From Microbispora bryophytorum (GTDB lineage: Bacteria > Actinomycetota > Actinomycetes > Streptosporangiales > Streptosporangiaceae): a stretch of DNA of 64,000 nucleotides. Of this stretch, positions 35,152 to 44,016 are shown piece after piece. Location of the stretch: NCBI RefSeq assembly GCF_006874465.1, contig NZ_VIRL01000013.1:180757-244756 (forward strand), written 5' to 3'. Every line of letters starts with the position of its first letter. Within the stretch, counting starts at the first letter, position 1. A program made the position numbers and the translations under genes. The notes under the pieces are model-generated. The model searched no databases. It was not told the DNA's origin and saw nothing but the letters and a program-made list of their open reading frames with translations.

Positions 35152-35917
35152 ATGAACGAGTACACGTCACAGCCGAAGGTCGCCCTGATCACCGGCGCGA
35201 ACAAGGGGATCGGCCACGCGGTCGCCGAACTGCTGGCCGCAGAGAGGGTGACCGTCCTGGTCGGCGCCCGCGACCTGCGCCGCGGCGACGAGACCGCGGC
35301 GGCGATCCGCGCCGCGGGAGGCGACGCACACGCGATCGAACTGGACGTCACCACCTCGTCCACCGTCCAGGCTGCCGCCTCGTGGATCGACGACCGCTTC
35401 GGCCGTCTGGACGTGCTGGTCAACAACGCCGGCATCACCGGATCGGGGTAAGGCCGCGCCCCAGGACGCCCTCGACCGCATCCCCAGCGCCGTCGACGTG
35501 GAGCTGGTCCGCGAGGTGTTCGACACCAACGCCCTCGGAGTGATCACCGTGACGAACGCGGTGCTCCCGCTGCTCCGGCGATCCCCCGCCGCCCGGATCG
35601 TCAACCTCTCCAGCCACGCCGCTTCGCTAGCGATGACTGCCGAGGCCGACGGGCCCCTGTCGGGGCTGCCCTCAGTGGCCTACTCGCCGGCCAAGACCGC
35701 GCTGAACGCGCTGACCCTGCAGTACGCGAACGAGCTACGCAAAGAGAACATCCTGGTCAACGCCGCCGCGCCCGGCTACGTCGACACCGACATCAACGGC
35801 CACAGCGGATTCCTCACACCGGCGCAGGGCGCGGCTGTGGTGGTGCGCCTGGCCACCCTCGGCGAGGGCGGCCCGACCGGCGGGTTCTTCAGTGAGGACG
35901 GCCCACTGCCCTGGTAG
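35152..35917 (+). pseudogene. Short-chain dehydrogenase/reductase, frameshifted
   Basis: The N-terminal part (from ATG 35152, with AAAGGAA upstream) has VALITGANKGIGHAVAELLA, the Rossmann Gly motif of SDR enzymes, and LDVLVNNAGITG. The frame stops at 35451. The C-terminal part continues in the +1 frame: TNALGVITVTNAVLPLL, IVNLSSHA, and the catalytic YSPAKTALN (YxxxK), ending at 35917. Removing one G from the GGGG run at 35445-35448 restores an uninterrupted SDR of about 255 residues with GKAAPQDALDRIP across the junction. This is either a genuine single-base frameshift or a homopolymer sequencing error. It is the last member of the TetR-controlled cluster. Confidence 0.88.
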
Positions 35918-35943
35918 TGATCCGGGCAAAAGGGGCCGGTGTG

Positions 35944-36016
35944 TGGAGCTATGGGGATTCGAACCCCAGACCCCTTCCATGCCATGGAAGTGCGCTACCA
36001 GCTGCGCTATAGCCCC
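35944..36016 (-). tRNA. tRNA-Ala, anticodon GGC (copy 3 of 3)
   Basis: Identical to copies 1 and 2 over 73 bases. It lies 93 bases after the core phosphatase gene that follows rsfS, so this is probably the ancestral position. Its upstream region differs from that of copies 1 and 2 (a -10-like TATATG rather than TATACA). No strong terminator hairpin is seen downstream. Confidence 0.97.
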
Positions 36017-36109
36017 TTGCCACCGCCCCGGGTGTTCCCGGCGCGGCGCTCGGAGAGCATATAGGTATGCCCGTCCGTTTACCTAATCGTCACCCAGGTC
36101 ACCCGAGTC

Positions 36110-36745
36110 TCAAGCGTCCGCGGTGGCGGCCGGGCTGTCGTCGCTGCTGACCGGCTCGGGCAGCGTGCCGGCGTTGTGCTCCAGCAGGCGCCAGCCGCGG
36201 CGGCCCTCCTCCAGCACCGACCACGAGCAGTTGCCGAGGCCGCCCAGCGCCGACCAGAGCTCCTGCGGCAGCCCGAGCATCCGGCAGATGCCGAGCCGCA
36301 GCGCGGCGCCGTGCGAGGCGACGACCAGCAGACCGTTCTCGTCGAGGCGGGACGCCCAGCGCCCGATTGCGTCGGCGACCCGATCGGCGACGTGCGCCAC
36401 GTCCTCGCCGCCCGGGGCCTCCCACGCCTCGTACTCGACCGGCCAGCCCGCCCTGATCTCGTCGCGGGTCAGGCCCTCCCACTCGCCGCCGCCGCGCTCG
36501 CGCAGGTCCTTGTCCACCGCCACGTCGAGGCCGGTGAGCCGGCCGAGGGCCGAGGCGGTGTCGTACGCGCGCCGAAGGTCCGAGGCGACGACCATGGTCG
36601 GCCGCAGGGCCGCGAGCAGGGACGCCGCCCGGGCCGCCTGCGCGACGCCGGTCTCGTCCAATGCGATGTCGGTGTGCCCCTGGAAGCGTTTCTCGACGTT
36701 CCAGAGCGTCTGCCCGTGCCGCAGGCAGACGACGCGACGGCTCAT
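36110..36745 (-). CDS. Histidine phosphatase family protein (phosphoglycerate-mutase-like)
   Basis: A 211-residue phosphatase with the catalytic phosphohistidine motif CLRHGQTLWN at the N-terminus, RERGGGEWEGLTRDEI with the acidic partner, and the second active-site His in VVASHGAALR. The family dephosphorylates sugar phosphates, nucleotides or cofactors; the substrate here is unknown. ATG at 36745 matches the family start, and the long open frame upstream is a shadow of rsfS. It follows rsfS by 25 bases, the usual actinobacterial arrangement. Confidence 0.9.
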   Translation of the reverse strand: MSRRVVCLRHGQTLWNVEKRFQGHTDIALDETGVAQAARAASLLAALRPTMVVASDLRRAYDTASALGRLTGLDVAVDKDLRERGGGEWEGLTRDEIRAGWPVEYEAWEAPGGEDVAHVADRVADAIGRWASRLDENGLLVVASHGAALRLGICRMLGLPQELWSALGGLGNCSWSVLEEGRRGWRLLEHNAGTLPEPVSSDDSPAATADA

Positions 36746-36770
36746 CGGGCCGCCCCGATGACAGGGTTCG

Positions 36771-37175
36771 TCACTGGGCCGCTCCGTGCCCGCGCTGCGC
36801 GGCGACCCGCTTGACGCTCTCCGGCAGCTCGATGGACGGGCAGTCCTTCCACAGGCGCTCCAGCGCGTAGAAGTTGCGGTCCTCCTCGTGCTGCACGTGC
36901 ACCACGATGTCGAGGTAGTCGAGCAGGACCCAGCGACCCTCCCGCTCGCCCTCACGGCGTACGGGCTTGGCGTCGGCCTCCACACGCATGCGCTCCTCGA
37001 TCTCGTCGACGACCGCACGCACCTGCCGGTCGTTGGACGCGGAGCAGAGAAGGAAGGCGTCGGTGATGACGAGCTGGTCGCTCACGTCGTAGGCGATGAT
37101 GTCGTCGGCCAGCTTCTCGGCGGCGGCCTCGGCCGCCACCCGCACGAGCTGGATCGATCTCTCGGATGCTGTCAC
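36771..37175 (-). CDS. rsfS: Ribosome silencing factor RsfS
   Basis: A 134-residue RsfS/Iojap protein. It binds ribosomal protein L14 and blocks joining of the 30S and 50S subunits when nutrients fall. Characteristic pieces are KLADDIIAYDVSDQLVITDAFLLCSASNDRQVRAVVDEIE, EGRWVLLDYLDIVVHVQHEEDRNFYALERLW and the C-terminal acidic-Ser tail. GTG at 37175 has GGAGG upstream. In related genomes it directly follows nadD; here a regulator/exporter pair separates them. Confidence 0.95.
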   Translation of the reverse strand: MTASERSIQLVRVAAEAAAEKLADDIIAYDVSDQLVITDAFLLCSASNDRQVRAVVDEIEERMRVEADAKPVRREGEREGRWVLLDYLDIVVHVQHEEDRNFYALERLWKDCPSIELPESVKRVAAQRGHGAAQ

Positions 37176-37305
37176 GATTCGGTTCTGTCCTCCGTTGACG
37201 GGTTCTTCCAGGGTGCACAGTCCGCGTGCTCCGTACAACCGGCTTTCCCGGGGAGACCCTACCGGCACACCTGTCGATTCCGGTGTTATGCCCGGGATCA
37301 GGAGT

Positions 37306-37827
37306 TCAACGTCCTGCAGGGCCCGTGGATTCCGTCAAGGGAAAGGCGGCGACGGTCGCGCCGACCCGGATCGTCCCCGGCGTACGCGGTGCCGCAGCGC
37401 CCTCGTGCAGGTCCACGATCGCGGCGAGGATCCTACCGCGGACGTCGTGCCACAGCTCAGGCTCGACCCACAGCTCGGCGTCGGCCGTGACCCCTTCCTC
37501 GCCCGCGCGGCGCCGCCCGGCCCGCTCGCGCAGCGACCGCGCCAGCGCCTCGGCGAGCAGCGGGAAGCCGTCCCGCTGCTCGGTCAGCGGCGTGCCTCCC
37601 GCCGCCCGGTAGCGGCGCTCCCGGCCGCCGCGCCGGACCCGTACGTCGGCCAGCTCGGCCAGTCCCGCGTCGTCCAGGCAGCGCAGGTGGTGGCTGGCGA
37701 GGGCGTGCGAGATGCCCAGCTCCCGGGACAGCTCGGCCGCCGACATGGGCGCGCCCCACATCAGCGAGAGCATGCGCAGCCGCACCGGATGCGCGAGCGC
37801 CCTGAGCCTGGGATCCCCCTCCGCCAT
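37306..37827 (-). CDS. ArsR-type winged-helix regulator
   Basis: A 173-residue protein: a winged helix (LRALAHPVRLRMLSLMWGAPMSAAELSRELGISHALASHHLRCLDDAGL) followed by a wing RVRRGGRERRYRA and a C-terminal extension of about 90 residues. No metal-binding Cys cluster is seen in the recognition region, so it more likely senses a small molecule. ATG at 37827 is the natural start. It diverges from the MFS gene, and a 10-bp inverted repeat in the 59-base gap is a probable operator for both. Confidence 0.88.
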   Translation of the reverse strand: MAEGDPRLRALAHPVRLRMLSLMWGAPMSAAELSRELGISHALASHHLRCLDDAGLAELADVRVRRGGRERRYRAAGGTPLTEQRDGFPLLAEALARSLRERAGRRRAGEEGVTADAELWVEPELWHDVRGRILAAIVDLHEGAAAPRTPGTIRVGATVAAFPLTESTGPAGR

Positions 37828-37848
37828 GGCGGAAAGTAAACACCATAA

Positions 37849-37876
37849 CAACCCCCAAGCATTGACTTGGGGGTTG
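37849..37876. promoter_or_regulatory. Operator between the ArsR-type regulator and the MFS exporter
   Basis: CAACCCCCAA (37849-37858) and TTGGGGGTTG (37867-37876) form a perfect 10-bp inverted repeat with an eight-base spacer. A TTGACT overlapping the second arm could be the -35 of the exporter promoter, so binding would block transcription. Confidence 0.7.
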
Positions 37877-37886
37877 GATCGCGGCA

Positions 37887-39116
37887 ATGATCGCCGGCAT
37901 GAAAGCCGCCCTCGCCGATCGCAACGCCCGTCGTTACCTGAGCGCCGTCGTGGTCTCCGGGTTCGGCACCATGGCGATGTCCCTGGTCGCGGGCATCTGG
38001 GTGAAGTCGCTGACCGGCTCAGACAGCCTCGCCGCCCTCACGTCGTTCTGCTTCTGGGCGCCGACGGCGGCCGGGTCCGCACTCGGCGCGGTGGTCGACG
38101 TCCTCGGCGCGCGGCCCGTCCTCATCTGGACGAACGTCGTGATGGGCGCCGCGCTCTGCCTGCTCTTCCTGGTCCGCTCCCCCGCGCAGGTCTGGCTGCT
38201 GTTCGCGGTGCTCCTGCTGTACGGCGTGAGCTTCGTCGTGCTCGACGCGGCGGAGGCGGCCGTCCTACCCGCGGCCGTGCCGGAGGCGCTGCTGGCGGAG
38301 GTCAACGGGATGCGCATGAGCGCGTCGGAGGGCACCCGCCTCGCCGCGCCTCTGCTGGGCGCCGGGCTGTTCGCCGTCGCGGGCGGCGACGCGGTGGTCG
38401 CGCTCGACGCGGCCACCTTCGCGGCCGGCGCGTGGCTGCTCGGCACGCTGCGACTTCCGGCCGCCTCCGCACGGCGCGCCCGTGTGACGCGCGGCTGGGC
38501 GGCCCGGACGGCCGAGGGGACGCGCTTCCTGTTCCGCGACCCGCTCCTGCGCCGCCTCATACTGTCCGGAGCGGCCCTGATGCTGGTCTCCGGCGTCAAC
38601 GGCGCGGTCGTCTTCGCCGTGGTCGACCACGGTCTGCACCGGGAGCCCGGCTTCACCGGCGTGCTGTCCGCGGTCCAGGGCGGCGGCACGGTCCTCGGCG
38701 GCCTCATCGCGGGGCCGTTGCTGCGCCGGGCAGGCGAGGCGCGGCTGTCCGCCGTGGGAGGGCTCCTCTTCGCCGCCTCGGTGGCGCTGCGTGCCGTCCC
38801 CTGGACGCCCGTCGTGACGGCGGCGAGCCTGCTGTCGGGACTGGGGTTGCCCTGGGTGCTGGTCGCCGCCTTCACCGCCGTACAGCGGATCGCGCCCCGA
38901 GACCTGCTGGCCACCGTGTCCGCGACCGCCAACACCGTCTTGTTCGTCCCGACCGCCGTGGGGATGGCGCTCGGCGCCGGGCTCCTCGCCCTGACCTCCT
39001 ACCGTCCGGTGCTGTACGCGGCGGCGTTCGCCGGCGCGCTCGCCGCGGCGTACGGCCTGCGGGAATCGCGACGGGCCGTCAGGACTCCGGATCGTGATAC
39101 AAGTGCCGCTTGTTGA
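37887..39116 (+). CDS. MFS exporter
   Basis: A 409-residue major facilitator of the MFS_3/enterobactin-exporter-like class with 12 hydrophobic segments. The N-terminus [34 protein letters not shown] and [14 protein letters not shown] are typical. The control by an ArsR-type regulator suggests an induced drug or metabolite efflux pump. Its last 38 bases overlap the end of nadD on the other strand, showing tight insertion between core genes. Confidence 0.9.
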   Translation: MIAGMKAALADRNARRYLSAVVVSGFGTMAMSLVAGIWVKSLTGSDSLAALTSFCFWAPTAAGSALGAVVDVLGARPVLIWTNVVMGAALCLLFLVRSPAQVWLLFAVLLLYGVSFVVLDAAEAAVLPAAVPEALLAEVNGMRMSASEGTRLAAPLLGAGLFAVAGGDAVVALDAATFAAGAWLLGTLRLPAASARRARVTRGWAARTAEGTRFLFRDPLLRRLILSGAALMLVSGVNGAVVFAVVDHGLHREPGFTGVLSAVQGGGTVLGGLIAGPLLRRAGEARLSAVGGLLFAASVALRAVPWTPVVTAASLLSGLGLPWVLVAAFTAVQRIAPRDLLATVSATANTVLFVPTAVGMALGAGLLALTSYRPVLYAAAFAGALAAAYGLRESRRAVRTPDRDTSAAC

Positions 39117-39690
39117 TGTACTGCACGATGCCGTCGGGGACCAGATACCAGATGGGCTCTCCGGCGGCCACCCGGTCGCGGCACTCGGAGGAGGAGATCG
39201 CCAGGGCGGGGATCTCGATCAGGCTGACCTTGCCCGCCGGCAGGCCGGGGTCCTGGAGCGTGTGGCCGGGCCGGGTGCAGCCGACGAAGTGCGCGATGGT
39301 GAACAGCTCGTCGACGTCGCGCCAGCTCAGGATCTGCGCGAGCGCGTCGGCGCCGGTGATGAAGTACAGCTCCACGTCCGGCCCGTACGCGGCGCCGATG
39401 TCACGAAGCGTGTCGATCGTGTAGGTGGGGCCGGGCCGGTCGATGTCCACCCGGCTGACCGAGAAGCGCGGGTTCGACGCGGTGGCGATCACCGTCATCA
39501 GGTAGCGGTCCTCGGACGAGGACACGTTCTGCTCGGCCTTCTGCCATGGCCGGCCGGTCGGGACGAACACCACCTCGTCCAGGTTGAAGTGGTGGGCCAC
39601 CTCACTGGCCGCCACGAGGTGGCCGTGGTGGATCGGATCAAAGGTTCCGCCCATCACGCCCAGTCGCCGGATCGTCGTCCCGTTACGCAT
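39079..39690 (-). CDS. nadD: Nicotinate-nucleotide adenylyltransferase
   Basis: A 203-residue enzyme that adenylylates nicotinate mononucleotide to deamido-NAD. It has the nucleotidyltransferase motif [12 protein letters not shown] (residues 14-25), [10 protein letters not shown] for nicotinate mononucleotide binding, and the late motif [13 protein letters not shown] (ISST-like) that contacts ATP. ATG at 39690 is the only reasonable start. It converges with the MFS gene with a 38-base overlap of coding ends. Confidence 0.96.
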   Translation of the reverse strand: MRNGTTIRRLGVMGGTFDPIHHGHLVAASEVAHHFNLDEVVFVPTGRPWQKAEQNVSSSEDRYLMTVIATASNPRFSVSRVDIDRPGPTYTIDTLRDIGAAYGPDVELYFITGADALAQILSWRDVDELFTIAHFVGCTRPGHTLQDPGLPAGKVSLIEIPALAISSSECRDRVAAGEPIWYLVPDGIVQYINKRHLYHDPES

Positions 39691-39803
39691 GAAACGGACG
39701 ATAACGCGCCTAGTGGACGTTACCGGAACCCGGGCCTCCTATGACGGCGGGGGCTCCCCCCACGTCCGCGCGCGTCCGGCGCGTGAGACATAGCATGCGG
39801 AAC

Positions 39804-40814
39804 ATGACCACTCCCGATCGCAATCGCGTGCAGCTGACCGGCATCAGCTCGCGAGCCTACGAACACCCCGCCGACCGTTCCGCGCTCGTCGCGATGCGTT
39901 CGCTGTCCGGATTCGACGCGGTGCTCAAGCGCACGTCCGGCCTGTTCAGCGAGCGGCGGCTCCGTCTGATGTTCCTGGCCTCCGCGGTGCGCACGACCGA
40001 CACCCAGTTTCGCGCCCTGCACGACATGGGCCGCGACAGCGCCTACATCCTCGACCTGCACCGGATCCCCGAGATCTACGTGCAGCAGGACCCGAAGGCG
40101 TACGCGATGGCGATCGGGTTCGACGAGCCGTTCATCATCGTCTCGACGGGGCTGCTCGACCTCATGGACGACGAGGAGCTGCGCTTCGTCATCGGCCACG
40201 AGACCTCGCACATCCTGTCGGGCCACGCCGTCTACGGCACGATGCTCGCGATCCTGACCCGCCTGGCCACCCGGGTGGCCTGGATCCCGCTCGGCTACAT
40301 CGGCCTGCGGGTCATCGTCGCCGCCCTGGAGGAATGGCAGCGCAAGGCGGAGATGTCCGCCGACCGCGGCGGCCTGCTCGCCGGGCAGGACCCCGACGCC
40401 GCGCTGCGGGCGCTCATGAAGCTCGCCGGCGGCTCCCGCCTGCACGAGATGAACATCGAGGCGTTCCTCGACCAGGCCAGGGAGTACGACACCGCGGGCG
40501 ACGTGCGCGACGGCCTGCTCAAGGTCCTCAACATGCTCGGCACGACCCACCCGTTCGCGGTGACGCGCGTCGCCGAACTCGACCGCTGGCGTCGCAGCGG
40601 AGAGTACGACCGGATCATCGGCGGCACCTATCCGCGCCGCGAGGACGACGGCAACGCCAGCATCACCGAGGAGATCAAGGCGGCGGCCAACTCCTACCGC
40701 GAGTCGTGGGCGCAGTCGCAGGACCCGTTCATCGGCGTGCTGCGCGACGTCGCCGAGGGCGCGGTCAACGCCGGCGAGCGCATCTTCAACCGTTTCTCCC
40801 GGCGCGAGAACTGA
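39804..40814 (+). CDS. M48-family zinc metallopeptidase
   Basis: About 336 residues with the zinc motif HETSH (132-136) and the third ligand Glu183 in EMSADRGG. A hydrophobic segment (GTMLAILTRLATRVAWIPLGYIGL) lies between them, suggesting membrane association as in HtpX-like enzymes. The block STGLLDLMDDEELRFVIGHE is typical of M48. Starts at 39795 and 39804 are both possible. It reads opposite to the core genes and converges with the kinase gene; it may serve membrane-protein quality control. Confidence 0.9.
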   Translation: MTTPDRNRVQLTGISSRAYEHPADRSALVAMRSLSGFDAVLKRTSGLFSERRLRLMFLASAVRTTDTQFRALHDMGRDSAYILDLHRIPEIYVQQDPKAYAMAIGFDEPFIIVSTGLLDLMDDEELRFVIGHETSHILSGHAVYGTMLAILTRLATRVAWIPLGYIGLRVIVAALEEWQRKAEMSADRGGLLAGQDPDAALRALMKLAGGSRLHEMNIEAFLDQAREYDTAGDVRDGLLKVLNMLGTTHPFAVTRVAELDRWRRSGEYDRIIGGTYPRREDDGNASITEEIKAAANSYRESWAQSQDPFIGVLRDVAEGAVNAGERIFNRFSRREN

Positions 40815-40877
40815 GCCAGGAGAACCGAACCAGAGAATTGAGCCGCGACACGTGAGCGGCGAACCGGCCCGGCAGCG

Positions 40878-42569
40878 TCAGAAGAAGAAGGCCACGGCGC
40901 GGACGGCCGCGGCGCAGAGCGCGACGAAGCCGCCCAGGACGGCGAGCGCGCGCAGGCCCTCCCGCCGCAGGCCCGGAATGGCCGCACCCGCGCGCTCGAT
41001 CTCCCGGCCGGTGATCGCGCCACTGACGACGCCGAAGGCCACGCCGGCGATGGTGACGGGCACCGCCTGAGACCACCACTCGGGCTCCAGGCGACCCCCG
41101 GAGCCCACCCACAGCGCCGCGAACGCCGCCGCGACGGCGGGCAGCCCCGGCCACGCGACGGCCGACAGCAGCGAACCGGCCAGCGTGAGGGGGAACGCCA
41201 GCGCGCGCAGGCAGGCGCGGGCACGGCCGGGTTTGCGGCTGCGCACCAGCCAGTGACTGGTCCACACGGCCCTGATCACCACCGCGAGGGCCGCCGTGAT
41301 CGCGAAAGTGGCGAGCGGGTAGACCACCGACGCCACCACGCAGGGAAGGGCGAGCAGCGCGACCAGGACCAGGGCCGCGTTCCCGGTCGGGATGCCGAGC
41401 GCCCCTTCCGCCCCCTCCGGTGCGGTGGCGAGGGCCGTGGCCGACCTCACCCGCCGGGGGCCGGCGGCGGAGCCGGGGCCGCCGCGCCGTGCGGCCCGTT
41501 CGGCCGCCGCCGCCCGTTCCCGCGCCGTGGTCTCGGCGCCCTTCCTGGCCGGTTTCTCCTCCGTCCGGGTGCCCTTCCTGACCGGCGGCTTGTCCTCCGC
41601 CCTGGCGCCCTTCCTGACGGGCTTCTCCTCCGTCCGGGTGCCCTTCCTGACCGGCGGCTTGTCCTCTGTCCTGGCGGCTTTCCCGGCCGCCGGCTTCGTG
41701 TCGGCTCCGGCACGTGCCCGGGCCGGCTCCGCGGGCGTACGTGTGAGGGTCTCGGCGACGGACGCCTCCCCGGCGGCCCGCGCGAGCCGGGACAGGCGGT
41801 CGGCCAGCAACGCGGCGGTCGGCCGCCGGGCGGGGTCGCGATGCAGGGCGGCGCGGACGAGAGGCAGCAGGGCGGCCGGCACCCCCACCAGGTCGGCCTT
41901 GCCGTTCAGCACCGCATACATCTGGGACTCGGCGGTGCCCCGGCCGAAGGTCGGCCGTCCGGTGGCGGCGAACGCCACCGTGGCGGCCCAGCCGTGCACG
42001 TCGGCGGGCTCCCCCACGGTCTCGTCGGCGAAGACCTCGGGAGCGCAGTAGCCGGGCGTGCCGAGGAACGTGCCGGTCACCGTGACCCGCGTCGCGTCGA
42101 GCACCTGGGCGATGCCGAAGTCGATCAGCACCGGCCCGTGCTCGCCCAGCAGGACGTTGGTCGGCTTGACGTCACGATGCACGACCCCGCCCGCGTGGAT
42201 GATCGCCAAAGCCGCCGCGAGGCCCTGCGCCAGCGTGATGAGCCGGGACTCCTTCAGCGGCCCGCCACGCCGTACGCCGTCGAGGAGGTTCTCCCCCTCG
42301 ATGTAGTCCATGACGAGATACGGCCGGTCGCCGGACAGGTCGGCGTCGAGCACCTGGGCGACGTACGGGCTCTCGACCCGTCGCAGCGCCCGCACCTCGC
42401 GTTCGAGCCGTAATCGGGCGTCCGGATCGTTCTCGATGGGGTCGCGGAGCATCTTCACCGCGACGCGGTCGCCCCGGCGGCCGACGGCGAGGTACACCTC
42501 ACCCATGCCACCCCGGCCCAGCCGCTCCAGCAGCGCGTAGGGGCCGACCCGCCCGAGACGTCCAGCCAT
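40878..42569 (-). CDS. Ser/Thr protein kinase with repetitive linker and C-terminal membrane domain
   Basis: About 563 residues. Residues 10-270 form a Hanks-type kinase: RLGRGGMGEVY, Lys39, HRDVKPTN (131-138), DFG (150-152), GTPGY and APEVF. Residues of about 295-390 are a charged, repetitive linker (KPPVRKGTRTEE-type units). The last 130 residues or so contain four or five hydrophobic segments. The kinase would be cytoplasmic and anchored by its C-terminus; no PASTA domain is present. ATG at 42569 is chosen; ATG at 42584 is possible. It sits between proA and nadD. Confidence 0.9.
   Translation of the reverse strand: MAGRLGRVGPYALLERLGRGGMGEVYLAVGRRGDRVAVKMLRDPIENDPDARLRLEREVRALRRVESPYVAQVLDADLSGDRPYLVMDYIEGENLLDGVRRGGPLKESRLITLAQGLAAALAIIHAGGVVHRDVKPTNVLLGEHGPVLIDFGIAQVLDATRVTVTGTFLGTPGYCAPEVFADETVGEPADVHGWAATVAFAATGRPTFGRGTAESQMYAVLNGKADLVGVPAALLPLVRAALHRDPARRPTAALLADRLSRLARAAGEASVAETLTRTPAEPARARAGADTKPAAGKAARTEDKPPVRKGTRTEEKPVRKGARAEDKPPVRKGTRTEEKPARKGAETTARERAAAAERAARRGGPGSAAGPRRVRSATALATAPEGAEGALGIPTGNAALVLVALLALPCVVASVVYPLATFAITAALAVVIRAVWTSHWLVRSRKPGRARACLRALAFPLTLAGSLLSAVAWPGLPAVAAAFAALWVGSGGRLEPEWWSQAVPVTIAGVAFGVVSGAITGREIERAGAAIPGLRREGLRALAVLGGFVALCAAAVRAVAFFF
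41551..41688 (-). repeat. Two tandem 69-bp repeats in the kinase linker
   Basis: Two near-identical 69-base units (41551-41619 and 41620-41688) encode 23 residues each of the Lys/Arg/Glu-rich linker. Their length is a multiple of three, so copy-number change would lengthen the linker without breaking the frame. Confidence 0.85.
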
Positions 42570-42745
42570 AGGAGCGCCAACCATAGCGGCCCGGCCGTCC
42601 GAATAGGCGGAGGCGCGCCGTTCGAATCGCGGACGAGCCGATGCCGACCGGCCCACGATCGACGAGGCCGGCCGGACCGCCGGGCGCCCGGCCGCCTCAC
42701 CCCGCCGCAGGCTCGCGTCCCGTGCTCACCCGCGTCTGACGGCGG

Positions 42746-44002
42746 TCACGCCCGTACGTGGCCCTCGCCGGTGTAGATCCACTTGGTGGAGGTGAGCTCC
42801 GGCAGCCCCATCGGGCCCCGGGCGTGCAGCTTCTGGGTGGAGATGCCGATCTCCGCCCCGAAGCCGAACTCTCCGCCGTCGGTGAACCGGGTCGAGGCGT
42901 TCACCGCGACCGCCGCCGAGTCCACGGTCGCCACGAACCTGCGGGCGGCCTGCTGGGAGCGGGTCACGATCGCGTCGGTGTGGGCCGAGCCGTACCTGCG
43001 GATGTGCGCGACCGCGTCGTCCAGCGAGTCGACGACGGCGGCGGCGATGTCGAGCGAGAGATACTCGCTGGTGAAGTCCTCCTCTGTGGCGGCCACGACG
43101 TCGGCGCCGTAGGCCCGCACCCGCTCGTCCCCGTGGACGGTCACGCCCGCGTCCTTCAGCGCCGTCAGTGCCCTGGGCACGAACTCATCGGCGATGGCGG
43201 CGTGCACGAGGAGCGTCTCGGCCGCGTTGCACACCGAGGGCCGCTGCGCCTTGGCGTTCACCAGGATCTTCAGGGCGGTGTCGATGTCGGCGTCGGCGTC
43301 CACGTACACGTGGCAGTTGCCCACCCCCGTCTCGATCACCGGCACGGTCGACTCCTCGACCACGCTGTTGATCAGCGAGGCGCCGCCACGCGGGATCAGC
43401 ACGTCCACCAGCCCGCGGGCGCGCATCAGGTGCTTGACGGACTCGCGGGTCTGCCCCGGCACGAGCTGCACGGCGTCCGACGGCACCCCGGTCGCCGCCA
43501 GCGCCTCCTGCATGACCCGCACCAGCGCGCTGTTGGAGGAGTACGCGCTGGACGACCCGCGCAGCAGCACGCCGTTGCCGCTCTTGAGGCAGAGCGCGGC
43601 CGCGTCCACGGTCACGTTGGGCCGGCCCTCGTAGATGATGCCGATGACGCCGAGGGGCACCCGCACCTGACGCAGCTCCAGGCCGTTGGGCAGCGTGCTG
43701 CCGCGCACGACCTCGCCGACCGGGTCGGGCAGGTCGGCCACCTCGCGGACGGCGTCGGCGATCTTCGCGATCCGGCCGGCGTCGAGCCGCAGCCGGTCGA
43801 TCATCGCTTCGGAGGTGCCGCTCTCCCTGGCCCGGTCCACGTCGACGGCGTTGGCCGCGACGATCTCGTCCGTGGCCGCCTCCAGGGCGTCGGCCACGGC
43901 CCGCAGCGCCGCGTCCTTCGGCGCGCGCGGCATCGGCGCGAGCACCGTCGCGGCGTCCCTCGCCGCCCGCGCGACCTTCAGAAATTCCTCTGCCTCAGAC
44001 AT
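42746..44002 (-). CDS. proA: Gamma-glutamyl phosphate reductase
   Basis: A 418-residue NADPH-dependent enzyme that makes glutamate 5-semialdehyde in proline synthesis. It has the conserved [29 protein letters not shown], the catalytic Cys in [16 protein letters not shown], and [22 protein letters not shown] at the C-terminus. ATG at 44002 has GGAGCG upstream; the longer frame before it is a shadow of proB. It follows proB by 14 bases, so the two steps are in one operon. Confidence 0.97.
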   Translation of the reverse strand: MSEAEEFLKVARAARDAATVLAPMPRAPKDAALRAVADALEAATDEIVAANAVDVDRARESGTSEAMIDRLRLDAGRIAKIADAVREVADLPDPVGEVVRGSTLPNGLELRQVRVPLGVIGIIYEGRPNVTVDAAALCLKSGNGVLLRGSSSAYSSNSALVRVMQEALAATGVPSDAVQLVPGQTRESVKHLMRARGLVDVLIPRGGASLINSVVEESTVPVIETGVGNCHVYVDADADIDTALKILVNAKAQRPSVCNAAETLLVHAAIADEFVPRALTALKDAGVTVHGDERVRAYGADVVAATEEDFTSEYLSLDIAAAVVDSLDDAVAHIRRYGSAHTDAIVTRSQQAARRFVATVDSAAVAVNASTRFTDGGEFGFGAEIGISTQKLHARGPMGLPELTSTKWIYTGEGHVRA

Positions 44003-44016
44003 TGCCTCGCGCTCCG

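Noticed and set aside
42679..42692. 14-base palindrome GCCGGGCGCCCGGC between the kinase gene and proA as a terminator
   Set aside because: It has no loop and no T-tract; short GC palindromes of this kind are frequent in such a genome.
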